From NCBI GenBank assembly GCA_003220955.1, contig QHTW01000152.1:1-17657 (forward strand): a stretch of 17,657 nucleotides of DNA, read 5' to 3'. Of the stretch, positions 6,928 through 15,829 are shown one piece after another; the stretch's first letter is position 1, and each line of letters begins with the position of its first letter. The notes below the pieces were generated by a model. That model was not told the origin of the DNA, made no database searches, and saw nothing but the letters and a program-made list of their open reading frames with translations. The DNA comes from Gemmatimonadota bacterium. GTDB lineage: Bacteria; Gemmatimonadota; Gemmatimonadetes; Gemmatimonadales; GWC2-71-9. Position numbers and translations under genes: made by a program.

Positions 6928-9900
6928 TCAGAACGTGACGTTCATGCGAATGACATACCGCCGAACGGGCGGCTGCGTGAAGAAGTCGTCGCGGTTGAAC
7001 AGCGCCAACGCGTTCGAGACGACTTCGGGGTCGAAGCCCTGGTATTTGGTCCACAGCGCCAGGTTTTGACCGGCGAGCGTGATCGTCGCCGTGGTGGCCT
7101 GGAGCATGCGGGCCCACCGCTGCGGCAGCGTGTAACTCACCGAAAGCTCGCGGAGCCGGATGAACGTGGCATCCTGGATGTAGGCGTCCTGGACGTCATT
7201 CACGGTCAGCGGGGAGGCCGTCGAGTCGGTGATGAACGCTGGCTGCCCGGCGTTCGGATTGCCATAGCGACGCAACCGTTCGACCTTGCTCAGCTGCAGC
7301 GTATCAAGCCGGTTGTTACTCCGTACGAGCTGCGTCTCACGGAAGAAATCGGTGAAGTTCCGGACCTTGTGGCCACGCTTCGTGTCGATCAGCCCATAGA
7401 ACCGCAGGTTCCGCATCAGGGTCAGGTTTGTCGACACGTTGCCTTCGAATGTGGGCAGCACGTTGCCGGCGAACACGTTGCTCTGAGTCACGACCACGAT
7501 GCCCGTCGTGGTGTCGACACTGACGATCTTGTGCGTCCGCCACGCACCGAGCTGCCAGCCCGTCTGCACGCGGTTCAGGATGCCGAAGGGCGGGATACTG
7601 TCCGCGCCGTGGCCCATGTCGGTGACCTCGTTGTGCAGCGTGTTGGCCCCCACGCGAATGTCCCATGACACATTGGGTCGATTCACGGGCACCGCGTGCG
7701 CCGAGATCTCGAGACCGCGATTGACAAGTTTCCCAATGTTGATGAAGGGGAAGCCGCCGATCGGGTTCCCCGCCGCTGGGCCGTTCCCGGTGTAACCGGA
7801 CGAAGGCGGGAGCGGCTGCTGCAGCAACAGGTCCTTGCTGGTCTTATTGAAGAACGTCAGCTCGACGCCGATCAGGTCCTTCATGAAGCCGGCGTCGAAC
7901 CCCGCCTCGAACTCAGAGCCCCGCTCGAACCGGAGGTTTGGGTTTCCTGGATTGAGCGGCACCGCCCCCGGTGAAGCACCGCCGGCGTCTAGATACGGCA
8001 ACGACTGTAACGTCGTGAGCGAAGCGCCCGCCTGCGGGATGCGGCCGGTCTGACCCCACGCGGCGCGTAACCGCAGCGTGTTGACCGGGCCGACGTGCCA
8101 GAACGGCTCGTCACTCGCGACCCATGACACGCCCACCTTGGGCAACACCACCCAGTGGGTATTCTTGCCGAACGAGGACGCGTTGTCGTAGCGCAAACCG
8201 ACCTGCCCCGTCAGGCGGTTGTTCAATGCTACCTGCCACTGCCCGATGAACCCGATGGACCGCTGCATGACCCAATCCTGGCCACCTGAGGTCGAGGCAG
8301 CACCACTCACGGTGTTGTTCGAATTGACGGCCAGGCCTTCGCCCGTCGCGAACACCTGCTCCTCGCGCGTCTCTACGAGCTGGAAACCGAACGACAGGTT
8401 CGATACCAGCTTGTCGGACAAGTCGTGCTGGAAATTGCCCAGGTAGTCGAGCGTATGCCGCTCGATGCCCCGGCGGTCTTCCGAAATCTGGCCGGTATTG
8501 ATCGGATAGGAGTTGCGCGCGTTCTTGGGCAGGAAGCGGCGGTCCTCTTCGCGCACCCAGTCCAGGCCCGCGGTCAGCCGATGTGTGAAATTGGCGCGCG
8601 GCGCGAAATTCGCCGTGAGGCTCGCGATGCTGCGGTGCGAGTAGCGCTGGTTGTTGATCGCCTCCATCGCCGGCACATCGCGCTGATTCCCGAACCAGCC
8701 ATTCTGGCCTGTCGCGTTCTTGGTGCGTGTCAATGGCGAGCCGAGCTGCGCGTTGCCGAGCCAGCCAAAGATGTTGTTGTCGTTGTCGGGCAGATCCGTC
8801 CGGGAAACGGTAATCGCGACGCCCGCGTCCAGCGTCAGCTTCGGCGTCGGGATCCAGTTGAAGTTTAAACGCCCGCTGTTGCGATCGAAACCGTTGTTGG
8901 GCAGCACGCCATTTTCGGTCTCACGATTCAGCGACGTGTAGTAGCCGTAGTTCTGACCACCACCGCGGCCGCTCCAATTCAAACCCACCGTCTGCCCCGT
9001 ACGGAACGCGCCCTCGCGCAGCAACGGATTGTCGCTGACGAGCGTGCCGACCGGTTGTCCCGAACAGAGCACGCGATTGGTATCCGTAACCTGCGCGGCG
9101 GTGCACCGACCGTAGTTGGTGCGCGGCGTGAAGTTCTTATCGATCGCGTTGTAATCCACGCTGAGGCTCTGGCTGAACTTCCCGCTGCCTGGCCGGCCGC
9201 GCTTGGTGATCACCTGGATGACGCCCGCTGAGGCATCGGCGCCGTACAGCGTCGCCGCGGCCGGGCCCTTCACCAGCTCGATCGATTCGATGTCGTCGGG
9301 CTCGATATCGTTCAGGCGATCATAGGATTGACCGCCGGTGAAGGACGCGCACGCCGTCCACGTACAGCAGCGGCTCATTGCTGAGCGAGATCGACGACGC
9401 ACCGCGCACGCGGATCTGCGTCGAGGCGCCGGATGATCCGGACGCCGCGGTGACGGAAACACCCGGAATGCGCGACTGCAAATCACTCGCGACGGTCGGC
9501 GTCGGCTGGACCTGCCGCAGCCCCGCCACATCGAGCACGGCCACCTGCGCCGGCTGCGAGCGAGCACGCTGGTCCCCGGCGGTGCCGGTGACGACGATTT
9601 CCTCGAGCTGCACGACCGACGCGTTGAGCGCGTAGTTGCCGGTGAATTCCTGACCTTCGGCGAGCGTCACGGTCGCGGTCAGCGTCTTGTACCCGATGCG
9701 CTTGACCTGGACGCTGACCGTGCCGGCCGGAATGCCGGTAATCCGATAACTGCCCAGGACGTTGGTCGTGCTTTGGAGCGCTGTGCCGGCGATCATGACG
9801 CGCGCGTCGGCGATGGCTGCGCCGGACGCGATGTCCGTGATCGTGCCCTGGACGGCGGCGGTTTGCTGCGCCACAGCCGGCGGCGCGAGCGACAGCGCGC

Positions 9901-9949
9901 CCAGCGCCAAGGCGGCGCCGAAGAATCCCCTACCGATGCTAGATCGCAT
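6928..9949 (-). CDS. SusC/RagA family TonB-dependent receptor (SusC1), frameshifted near 9346
   Basis: This outer-membrane TonB-dependent importer is the channel partner of SusD1. The N-terminus (ATG 9949) has a signal peptide ending PPAVAQQ, a carboxypeptidase-regulatory-like domain (about 29-110), the TonB-box-like EEIVVTG, and a plug up to NEPLLYVDGVR (residue 201). There the frame shifts. The first frame stops soon after, while the frame from 9345 continues SFTGGQSYDRLNDIEPDDIESIELVKG and ITKRGRPG through a full barrel ending VIRMNVTF. Removing the shift gives about 1007 residues, close to the 1016 of SusC2. The break lies in GTGCGCGTCC, where loss of one GC dinucleotide (or gain of one base) explains it. 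The remainder shows no decay, so a sequencing error or a very recent mutation is likely. Cys pair RCTAAQ...VLCSG may form a loop disulfide. Confidence 0.9.
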
Positions 9950-10197
9950 AGTCCGTGACCCTCACGCTGAGAGGTTCAAGTGGTTGCGGAGCAGTACGGT
10001 TCGCCCGTGGCCGGAGCCCGCGCGAAGACGCAACGCGTCGGCCTAGCGACTACATCGACCGGGGATGATGATGTTGCGCTGACGGCGCAAAACGCAGCGG
10101 ACGGAAATTTGATCCATGCGGCCTCCATGGTGACGGGTTGGCTCCCGCCCTATGATGATGAACTGTTTCGGAGCACGCAAGGGAAGCCCTACATATC

Positions 10198-10227
10198 TTG
10201 ACACTCCGAGGCCCGGCGGCGAGCCTC
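10198..10227 (+). promoter_or_regulatory. TTGACA-N17-GAGCCTC element before the mini-plug gene
   Basis: A perfect -35 hexamer TTGACA (10198-10203) is followed after 17 bases by GAGCCTC (10221-10227). The same arrangement, with several matching spacer bases, occurs at 15257-15286 before the FKBP gene. The downstream box does not look like a normal -10. The element ends 2 bases before ATG 10230. The rest of the 280-base gap from 9950 shows no other gene or strong signal. Confidence 0.4.
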
Positions 10228-10229
10228 CA

Positions 10230-10649
10230 ATGATGCGAGTCCTCCTGGGCGCGATCCTCCTCGCCGCGTGCGGCAGTTCCAGCTCCCAACGCCAGACCGC
10301 CGGCGGCGTCCCGCCAGACCTCGGCACCATGATCACGCAGGAACAGATCGCGGCGTCGGGAGCCAGGACGGCCTGGGAAGCCCTTCGGCTCGCCGCAGCA
10401 GCCATTCAGTTGCGGGAGACTCGCGGGAGCGCGGCGCGGATCCAGCGGCGCGGGCGCACCAGCATTTACCTCGATGATCAGGTGCGCGTGGTGGTCGACA
10501 ACGTGCGGCTCGCCGACCTGCAGATGCTGCAGCAGATTGCCGCCGCCGACATCTTCAAGATTCAGGTCCTCAACGCGATGGACGCCACCACGTATTTCGG
10601 TGGCACGTCGTCCAGCGGCGTCGTCATCATCACGACCCGCGCGAAATAA
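10230..10649 (+). CDS. Small lipoprotein with miniature TonB-plug-like domain
   Basis: This 139-residue lipoprotein has a signal MMRVLLGAILLAAC, giving lipidated Cys14, followed by a short Ser-rich linker. The rest resembles a cut-down receptor plug. ITQEQIAASGARTAWEAL (35-52) corresponds to the first helix; IYLDDQVRVVVDNVRL (79-94) to the 'LYVDGVRV' strand; and AADIFKIQVLNAMDATTYFGG then GVVIITTRAK (130-139) to the 'IESIEVLKGPSAAALYG...GVIIITTK' strand. No beta-barrel and no carboxypeptidase-like domain are present. ATG 10230 (or 10233) is chosen over the longer open frame from 10152 because only the shorter form starts with a lipoprotein signal. It is divergent from SusC1 and convergent with SusD2. 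Its function is unknown; a receptor accessory or TonB-system modulator is inferred. Confidence 0.7.
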   Translation: MMRVLLGAILLAACGSSSSQRQTAGGVPPDLGTMITQEQIAASGARTAWEALRLAAAAIQLRETRGSAARIQRRGRTSIYLDDQVRVVVDNVRLADLQMLQQIAAADIFKIQVLNAMDATTYFGGTSSSGVVIITTRAK

Positions 10650-10657
10650 CGAAAAAG

Positions 10658-10682
10658 AGGGGGGCCGGTGCGCGGCCCCCTC
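10658..10682. terminator. Bidirectional intrinsic terminator between mini-plug gene and SusD2
   Basis: GGGGGCCG (10660-10667) pairs with CGGCCCCC (10673-10680) around a 5-base loop. On the - strand the stem is followed by TCTTTTTCG, a good U-tract, so it should terminate the SusC2-SusD2 transcript. The + strand side is C-rich, so it is weaker for the mini-plug gene. Confidence 0.75.
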
Positions 10683-10716
10683 CCCCCTCCCTCGTCCAAC
10701 TTCCCTCGTTACTGGT

Positions 10717-12105
10717 TCACGGATTTCGATCGGTGCAGGTCACGAAGTTCGGGTTATTCTGCTCGTCGAAGGGGACGGGCATTTGAATCGCGTCCCCGTA
10801 ATTCCCACCCTTGAACCACGCCCCGATCGGATAGACCTGGTCGACGGTACGGCCGTACTGTCTCACGAGGCGCCGCATATCCCCGAGCCGGTGCCCAGTC
10901 CCGTACATCCAGAAGGCACGCTCGCGAAACAGGAGCTTGAGTCTGAGCGTGTCGCCAACTGAAGGACCCGGATCGGCGAGCGCCGCCAGCAGCGTACCGG
11001 CGACCGGCCGGTAACTCGTATCCACTGGGACCGGGAGGAGCGCCGCGGCGGCAGCCCCGCGCAGCTGGTTGAGCTTGGCCAGCCAGGTGGTGGCATCTCC
11101 GGCCTGCAGCGCATTCTCCGCCTCGATCAACCGCGCTTCGATCCCCGATGCGATTTTGATCCGGCTTTCGCGACCCCAGATCCCCTGGCGGAGGACCTGC
11201 AACGGGAACGCGGTATCGAAGATCCGGTCGGGCCCGCGCTTGGTGGGGATGCGCGGATCGTTCGCGCTCCTGAAGTTGAGTCCGTTCGTGCCCTCGACGT
11301 CCCCAACGGTATAGCGACGCGCGCTGGCGTTCAGGGCCCACAGTTGATTGTCGCCCGAGACGATCGAGTACTCCACGTCATAGTGAAAATCGTCGGGAAC
11401 CCCGGCGACCGCGGCTGCCGCGGCAGCAAACTGCCCCCGATCCAGCAGGGCGCGCGCCCGCACCACCTGGACAAACCGGGCGACCGCCGCGCTATCGGCG
11501 CCGCCCAGGTTGGCCACGGCGGAATCGGTGTTCGCCAGGGCCAACGCGAGCATCGAGTCATTAGAGATCGGCTCGCCAGCGATGACGGTGCTCTCCCGCA
11601 CGTCGCTGATCGGGGTCCCATTGCAATAGTGTTCGCCGATCAGCGTTTGAACGTATGCAATGAAGGCAAACATCCGCCCGATGTTCGTAGCGGGTGTGGG
11701 CTTGTACTGGCGCAGCCCGTTGACGGCCGCTTCCGCCATCACGCGGACGCGGTTGAGGTTGCGGTACGGTCCCGCGTTGAACGTGTTCTGGGGATCCCAG
11801 ATTCGCTGGTCCATCGTGTTGCGCTGAATGAAGGTGTCACCGGACTGCCATTCATCCGTCAGCAAGCCGCCGAACACGAACAGCGCATCGGGCGACTGGG
11901 TCCCTGCGGTGGCCTGCTCGAGACGCAGGATCGCGCCGTTGTGCAGGCCCAGGGCACCCGACGCCGAGCTTGCTTTCAGGGTCTCGTCGAGGATGATGTC
12001 CGGATCGGTGACCTTGAGCAGGTCTTTCGTGCAGGCCTGCAGCATCAGCACGAGCGCGCCGAGCGCGCTCAGCAGGGGCAGCCTGTTGAGAGTGTGTGCG
12101 CGCAT
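10717..12105 (-). CDS. SusD/RagB family outer-membrane lipoprotein (SusD2)
   Basis: This 462-residue surface lipoprotein partners SusC2. The start at ATG 12105 gives MRAHTLNRLPLLSALGALVLMLQAC, with a lipobox LQAC and lipid-modified Cys25, and lies 2 bases after the SusC2 stop, so translation is coupled. Family features are FAFIAYVQTLIGEHYCNGTPIS, the repeat-like FVQVVRARALLDRGQFAAAA, IEARLIEAENALQAGDATTWLAKLNQLR, and the C-terminal ERAFWMYGTGHRLGDMRRLVRQYGR followed by MPVPFDEQNNPNFVTCTDRNP. These are typical of the SusD families seen in Gemmatimonadota. Two cysteines besides the lipid one (HYC, VTC) correspond to those of SusD1. The substrate is not inferable. Confidence 0.9.
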   Translation of the reverse strand: MRAHTLNRLPLLSALGALVLMLQACTKDLLKVTDPDIILDETLKASSASGALGLHNGAILRLEQATAGTQSPDALFVFGGLLTDEWQSGDTFIQRNTMDQRIWDPQNTFNAGPYRNLNRVRVMAEAAVNGLRQYKPTPATNIGRMFAFIAYVQTLIGEHYCNGTPISDVRESTVIAGEPISNDSMLALALANTDSAVANLGGADSAAVARFVQVVRARALLDRGQFAAAAAAVAGVPDDFHYDVEYSIVSGDNQLWALNASARRYTVGDVEGTNGLNFRSANDPRIPTKRGPDRIFDTAFPLQVLRQGIWGRESRIKIASGIEARLIEAENALQAGDATTWLAKLNQLRGAAAAALLPVPVDTSYRPVAGTLLAALADPGPSVGDTLRLKLLFRERAFWMYGTGHRLGDMRRLVRQYGRTVDQVYPIGAWFKGGNYGDAIQMPVPFDEQNNPNFVTCTDRNP

Positions 12106-12107
12106 GG

Positions 12108-15100
12108 TCAGAACCCCACGTTCAGACGGAATGTCCAGAGTGTGGGCGGCGGCGCCGTCTGGAAGTTGCTGACGGTGCCGGTCGCGCCCTCGAAGTAATT
12201 CGCCTCGGGATCCATGCCGCTCCACGGGGTCGCCTTCCAAATATTGCGGCCCGCAACCGTAAAGCTGAGCCGGCTTGCCGAGAACATCCGGGCCCACTGC
12301 TGTGGGAGGTCGTAGGTCATCGAGAGCTCGCGCAGCCGCACGAATGACGCTTTCTCGATGAAGCCCCATTGCGTGCGCGACGGTGTCTCACGGAGTGCGA
12401 CGACCCGTGCTTGATCCGCCAGCGACGCAGTCGGATCGACGAGCCCGCGGCAATTGAGGCGGGACTCGCAGCGGATGCGCTCGGTCCCGTTGAGCTGGTA
12501 GAATCCGCTCTTGTGGTCGAAGAGCGCCACGATCCGGAGCTTCTTCCTGAACAGATCCCACCCCGTCGTGTAGATCACTTCCCAGCGCGGGTTCGCGTAG
12601 CCCACGAATTTCGCGGAGTCGGCCACCGTGATCTCGTTGGCGGTGATGATTCCGTTGCCATCCGCGTCCGCGAACGTATAGGGCCGCTGCCACCAGCCGT
12701 TGATCGGGTAGCCCGTGATTTGCCGGGTCGTGGTTCCGATGATGGGTGGCACGCCGCCCATGTCGGCAATGAAGTTCGTGTTGTATCCGGCGCTGACGCT
12801 CAGGTCCCAGCCGAATGACGGCTTGTCGAGCACGCGGGCATCGGCGAGGATCTCGAGGCCGCGATTCACGACCGCGCCCAGGTTCTCGAAACGGGACACG
12901 CTGGCACCCGCCGAGGGCGGCAAGATGCGCGCGATGAGCGCGTCGCTCGTGCGCTTGTTGTAATACGTCAGGTTGAGATTGAGGCGGCTGTTCCATAGCG
13001 TGGCCTCGCCACCGATCTCGATCTCGCGTGCGCGCTCGGGCTTGAGGCTGGCGTTCCCGAGCGACGAGAAGATGATCACGGGATTGTCGGCATTCTCGAT
13101 CCGGGCGATCGCGGGAGCGAAGAAGCGCAGCGCATCGGTGGTCCCGGGTTGCACGCCGGAGGCGCCGATGGCGGCCCGCAGTCGCACGCTATTGAGCCAG
13201 CTCCAGCGTGGGAAGAACGGCTCGTCAGAGATGACATAGCTCACGCTGAGCTTCGGGTAGTACACCGACTTGAAGCGGGCGCCGAACGCGCTGTTGTCGT
13301 CGACGCGCAGCGCGCCGGTCACGAACAACCGCTCCTTGATGCCCACGTGCTCCTCGATAAACGCGCCGAACGTTTTGCTGATGTCCGTCGCCTCGCTCAC
13401 GCGCGGGGTCGCCCCGGCATCCACCGTCGTCCCGCCGGGAGACAGGTTCTCCGCGGACGCGCCGTTGCGGTCGAACACCGACTTCAGGTACTGCATGCCG
13501 ACGGTCGTGCGCGAGGAAATTGTCGGGGTCAGCTGGAACGTCGCGGTCCCGCTCGCATCTCCGGTATACGAGAAGAAGTTGGTCCGGTTGTCGACCTTGA
13601 ACCCTGTTTTGGTCGTGCCGAAGTCCACACACTCGTCGCGCCGGCACAGGTCGGTGTCCAGCCGCTGCGTGAAGTCGATCCCGCTCGTGGCGCGGAACGC
13701 GAGCCAGTTCGCGGGACGCCAATTGGCCGTCCCGCTCCCGATAAACCGGTTGACGTTCTGGTTGACGGTCTCGGAGAAGAACTCGTTCGGCGTAAAGGCC
13801 CGGTACCCATAGCGGCCGTTGTCTTTGTTGCCCGGCCCGCCCAGCCCATTGGACAGCAAGCCGGTGGTGTTGTTGTCGGTTTGCGGCAGCCGCTGGGTAC
13901 TCGACACGAAGCCGGTCGAGACCGCGAGATCGACGCGAGAGTTGGGATGCGTTTCCACGTTGGCCCGCAGGCTCACCCGGCGGCGGGCATTGGGACGGAG
14001 CTGCTCGAACGGCACCTCGCCGATCTGCCGCAGGGACTTCAGCGAGTCCACCGCGAACGGCGGCATCTTGAGCTGGCTGACCTCGTTCTCGTACTCACCC
14101 GAGACGAAATAGTTGGATACGTCGGAGCCCCCCGAAACCTGGAGACCGTATTGGCTGCGGTATCCCGTTGCATTCGGGGACGTCTGCGGGTCGGTGAACA
14201 GATTGAAACTCGTCACGCTGTCCTGTGTGCAGGTTCCAGCGGCCACCTGGGTCAGGATGCACTGCACGCCGTTGGTGGGGGTCGATGCCGTCGGCGTCGT
14301 GCGCCAGCCCCGGTAGGCGTTGGGATAGGTGTTCTGATCCGTGATGAAACCCTGTTCGCCGTATACGTTCCACCGTGCCGGCCCCGGCCGCCCGCGCTTG
14401 GTCGTGATGATGATGACACCGGTGGACGCCGCCGTGCCGTAGAGCGCCGCGGCAGAGGGACCCTTGACGACCTCGATCGACTCGATCTCTTCGGGGTTGA
14501 TGTCGTTGATCCGGCTGGGATTGGTGCCGCCAATCCCGATGCTGGAGGAGTTGTTGTCGGCGGTCATGCGGACGCCATCGATGATGTACAGCGGCTCGTT
14601 ATTGAGCGACAAACTGTTGGTCCCACGGATCCGCACGCGCGAACCGGCGCCCGTCAGATTTCCCGCGAGGACGTCCACGCCCGGCGCCTTCGCGCTGAGC
14701 AAGTCGTTCATGTTCGCGATGGGTCGCGTCTGCACGAGCGAATCCGCGCGGATGCTGTTGATGACGTTGCCCACTTCGCGTTTCGCCTGCTCCCCCGTCG
14801 CCGTCACGACGATCTCATCGAGCGAGTACGGTTGGAGGGTCAGCGCGAAATCTTGCGAAGCCACTTCGCCCGCTGCCACCGTGACGACTCGCGTTACGGC
14901 GCCGTAGCCGATCGCGCTGACCCGCACACTCACCTGCCCCGGCGACAGGCCCCCGATCACGTAGCGACCGCCCGCGTTGGTCTGCGCGACGTTGGCAGTG
15001 CCGACGGCCGCCACACGGGCCGCGGCGATCGGATTGCCAGAGGTTTGGTCCGTGACCACGCCCCCTACCGATCCCTGCTGTGCCGAAGCGACCGGAACCG

Positions 15101-15158
15101 TTCCAATGAGGAGCGCGATGACCGCCGAGATCTGCAACACACGAGATGGATCGTTCAT
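12108..15158 (-). CDS. SusC/RagA family TonB-dependent receptor (SusC2)
   Basis: This intact 1016-residue outer-membrane importer uses TonB/proton-motive energy to take up the ligand delivered by SusD2. The signal peptide (1-26, ending PVASAQQ) is followed by a carboxypeptidase-regulatory-like domain (about 29-112), the TonB-box-like DEIVVTATG, and a plug (about 120-255) with VRIRGTNSLSLNNEPLYIIDGVRM, EIESIEVVKGPSAAALYG and GVIIITTKRGRPG. A long barrel then ends FRLNVGF with the terminal Phe that outer-membrane proteins use for assembly. Cysteine pairs in predicted outer loops (VQCILTQVAAGTC, LCRRDEC, RCESRLNC) suggest disulfide-stabilised surface loops. ATG 15158 has GGAGAGG about 8 bases upstream. 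The gene is co-directional with SusD2 and divergent from the FKBP gene. Confidence 0.94.
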   Translation of the reverse strand: MNDPSRVLQISAVIALLIGTVPVASAQQGSVGGVVTDQTSGNPIAAARVAAVGTANVAQTNAGGRYVIGGLSPGQVSVRVSAIGYGAVTRVVTVAAGEVASQDFALTLQPYSLDEIVVTATGEQAKREVGNVINSIRADSLVQTRPIANMNDLLSAKAPGVDVLAGNLTGAGSRVRIRGTNSLSLNNEPLYIIDGVRMTADNNSSSIGIGGTNPSRINDINPEEIESIEVVKGPSAAALYGTAASTGVIIITTKRGRPGPARWNVYGEQGFITDQNTYPNAYRGWRTTPTASTPTNGVQCILTQVAAGTCTQDSVTSFNLFTDPQTSPNATGYRSQYGLQVSGGSDVSNYFVSGEYENEVSQLKMPPFAVDSLKSLRQIGEVPFEQLRPNARRRVSLRANVETHPNSRVDLAVSTGFVSSTQRLPQTDNNTTGLLSNGLGGPGNKDNGRYGYRAFTPNEFFSETVNQNVNRFIGSGTANWRPANWLAFRATSGIDFTQRLDTDLCRRDECVDFGTTKTGFKVDNRTNFFSYTGDASGTATFQLTPTISSRTTVGMQYLKSVFDRNGASAENLSPGGTTVDAGATPRVSEATDISKTFGAFIEEHVGIKERLFVTGALRVDDNSAFGARFKSVYYPKLSVSYVISDEPFFPRWSWLNSVRLRAAIGASGVQPGTTDALRFFAPAIARIENADNPVIIFSSLGNASLKPERAREIEIGGEATLWNSRLNLNLTYYNKRTSDALIARILPPSAGASVSRFENLGAVVNRGLEILADARVLDKPSFGWDLSVSAGYNTNFIADMGGVPPIIGTTTRQITGYPINGWWQRPYTFADADGNGIITANEITVADSAKFVGYANPRWEVIYTTGWDLFRKKLRIVALFDHKSGFYQLNGTERIRCESRLNCRGLVDPTASLADQARVVALRETPSRTQWGFIEKASFVRLRELSMTYDLPQQWARMFSASRLSFTVAGRNIWKATPWSGMDPEANYFEGATGTVSNFQTAPPPTLWTFRLNVGF

Positions 15159-15211
15159 AGCTGCACCTCTCCGTCGCGGGTTGTGGAACTGCGATTCAGG
15201 CAGGTGTTTCT

Positions 15212-15240
15212 ATTTTGAACCGTGGTCGGGAACCCCGCAA
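15212..15240 (-). promoter_or_regulatory. Possible promoter of SusC2-SusD2
   Basis: On the - strand, TTGCGG (complement of 15235-15240) and CAAAAT (complement of 15212-15217) are 17 bases apart in the only A/T-rich patch of the intergenic gap. Each box matches the sigma70 consensus only partly (3 of 6 and 4 of 6 bases). It would give a leader of about 45-50 bases containing the SusC2 ribosome site. Confidence 0.25.
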
Positions 15241-15256
15241 GGGAATTCGGCGCGGC

Positions 15257-15286
15257 TTGACAGCCTGCGGACCGGCAGCGAGCCTC
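15257..15286 (+). promoter_or_regulatory. TTGACA-N17-GAGCCTC element before the FKBP gene
   Basis: TTGACA (15257-15262) is followed after 17 bases by GAGCCTC (15280-15286), with spacer ACCGGCAGC resembling CCCGGCGGC in the element at 10198. It ends 6 bases before ATG 15293. The repeated geometry suggests a shared promoter type or regulator site. Confidence 0.4.
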
Positions 15287-15292
15287 AACCCG

Positions 15293-15829
15293 ATGCTCAG
15301 AATTGGCCTCGAGCCCTCCATGGTGGCTGTCGTCCTGGCAGTTTCGGCGGCCGCGACCGCGACGGCAGGATGCTTCGAGAAACTTGCAGGGCCGAACTGC
15401 GTCGCGGCGACCTGGGATGTGGCCAGCACCATTGGGGACACCGTCACGACAACCAGAGGGTTACGCTATATCCCCCGGGATACTGGCAGCGGGAATGGGA
15501 CGGCGTGGTGCCGCTCGGTTGCCGTCAACTACACCGGTTATCTCCTCGATGGAACGAAATTTGACAGCTCCATCGATGTCGGACGGGCGCTGGTGTTTAC
15601 GCCGGGACTGGGTACCCTGATTGATGGCTTCGAGCAGGGTGTTATCGGCATGCGCAGCTGCGGGACCCGCCGCCTCATCATTCCACCGGCCTTGGGATTC
15701 GGCGCTAAGCCGATCACGAATGATTCCGGCCGAGTCATCATCCCAGCCAATTCCACCGTCGTCTACGACATTCGAATGCTCGAGATCGGCGGTGAGCCGG
15801 TCGTCGCGTGTGACAGCACAGGTCCGTAG
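15293..15829 (+). CDS. Secreted FKBP-type peptidyl-prolyl cis-trans isomerase
   Basis: This 178-residue exported prolyl isomerase acts as a folding helper in the periplasm or on a membrane surface. The N-terminus (MLRIGLEPSMVAVVLAVSAAATATAGC) is hydrophobic and ends at Cys27, a possible lipidation site with an imperfect lipobox. The FKBP domain covers about 73-165: VAVNYTGYLLDGTKFDSS, VFTPGLGTLIDGFEQGVIGM, CGTRRLIIPPALGFGA, IIPANSTVVYDIRML. The active-site Trp of FKBP12-type enzymes is Phe113 here, a common bacterial change. The frame is open from TTG 15215, but that extension would contain the promoter element and hides the signal peptide, so ATG 15293 (or 15320) is preferred. It overlaps the start of the next plug-only gene by 20 bases, implying co-expression. 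Cys73 and Cys123 may form a disulfide. Confidence 0.88.
   Translation: MLRIGLEPSMVAVVLAVSAAATATAGCFEKLAGPNCVAATWDVASTIGDTVTTTRGLRYIPRDTGSGNGTAWCRSVAVNYTGYLLDGTKFDSSIDVGRALVFTPGLGTLIDGFEQGVIGMRSCGTRRLIIPPALGFGAKPITNDSGRVIIPANSTVVYDIRMLEIGGEPVVACDSTGP

Noticed and set aside
5642..7069. 475-codon open frame on the + strand opposite SusD1
   Set aside because: It is an antisense shadow of a well-supported SusD gene, rich in Arg and without recognisable motifs.
9950..10229. A promoter or small RNA in the SusC1/mini-plug divergent gap
   Set aside because: Apart from the TTGACA element at its right end and a weak 5-bp hairpin (TGCGC/GCGCA near 10075), nothing stands out. No convincing - strand promoter for SusC1 was found.
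13149..15218. 689-codon open frame on the + strand opposite SusC2
   Set aside because: It is antisense to a clear SusC receptor, its composition is the Arg/His/Ala/Val/Asp-rich mix typical of GC-rich shadow frames, and it has no signal or domain.
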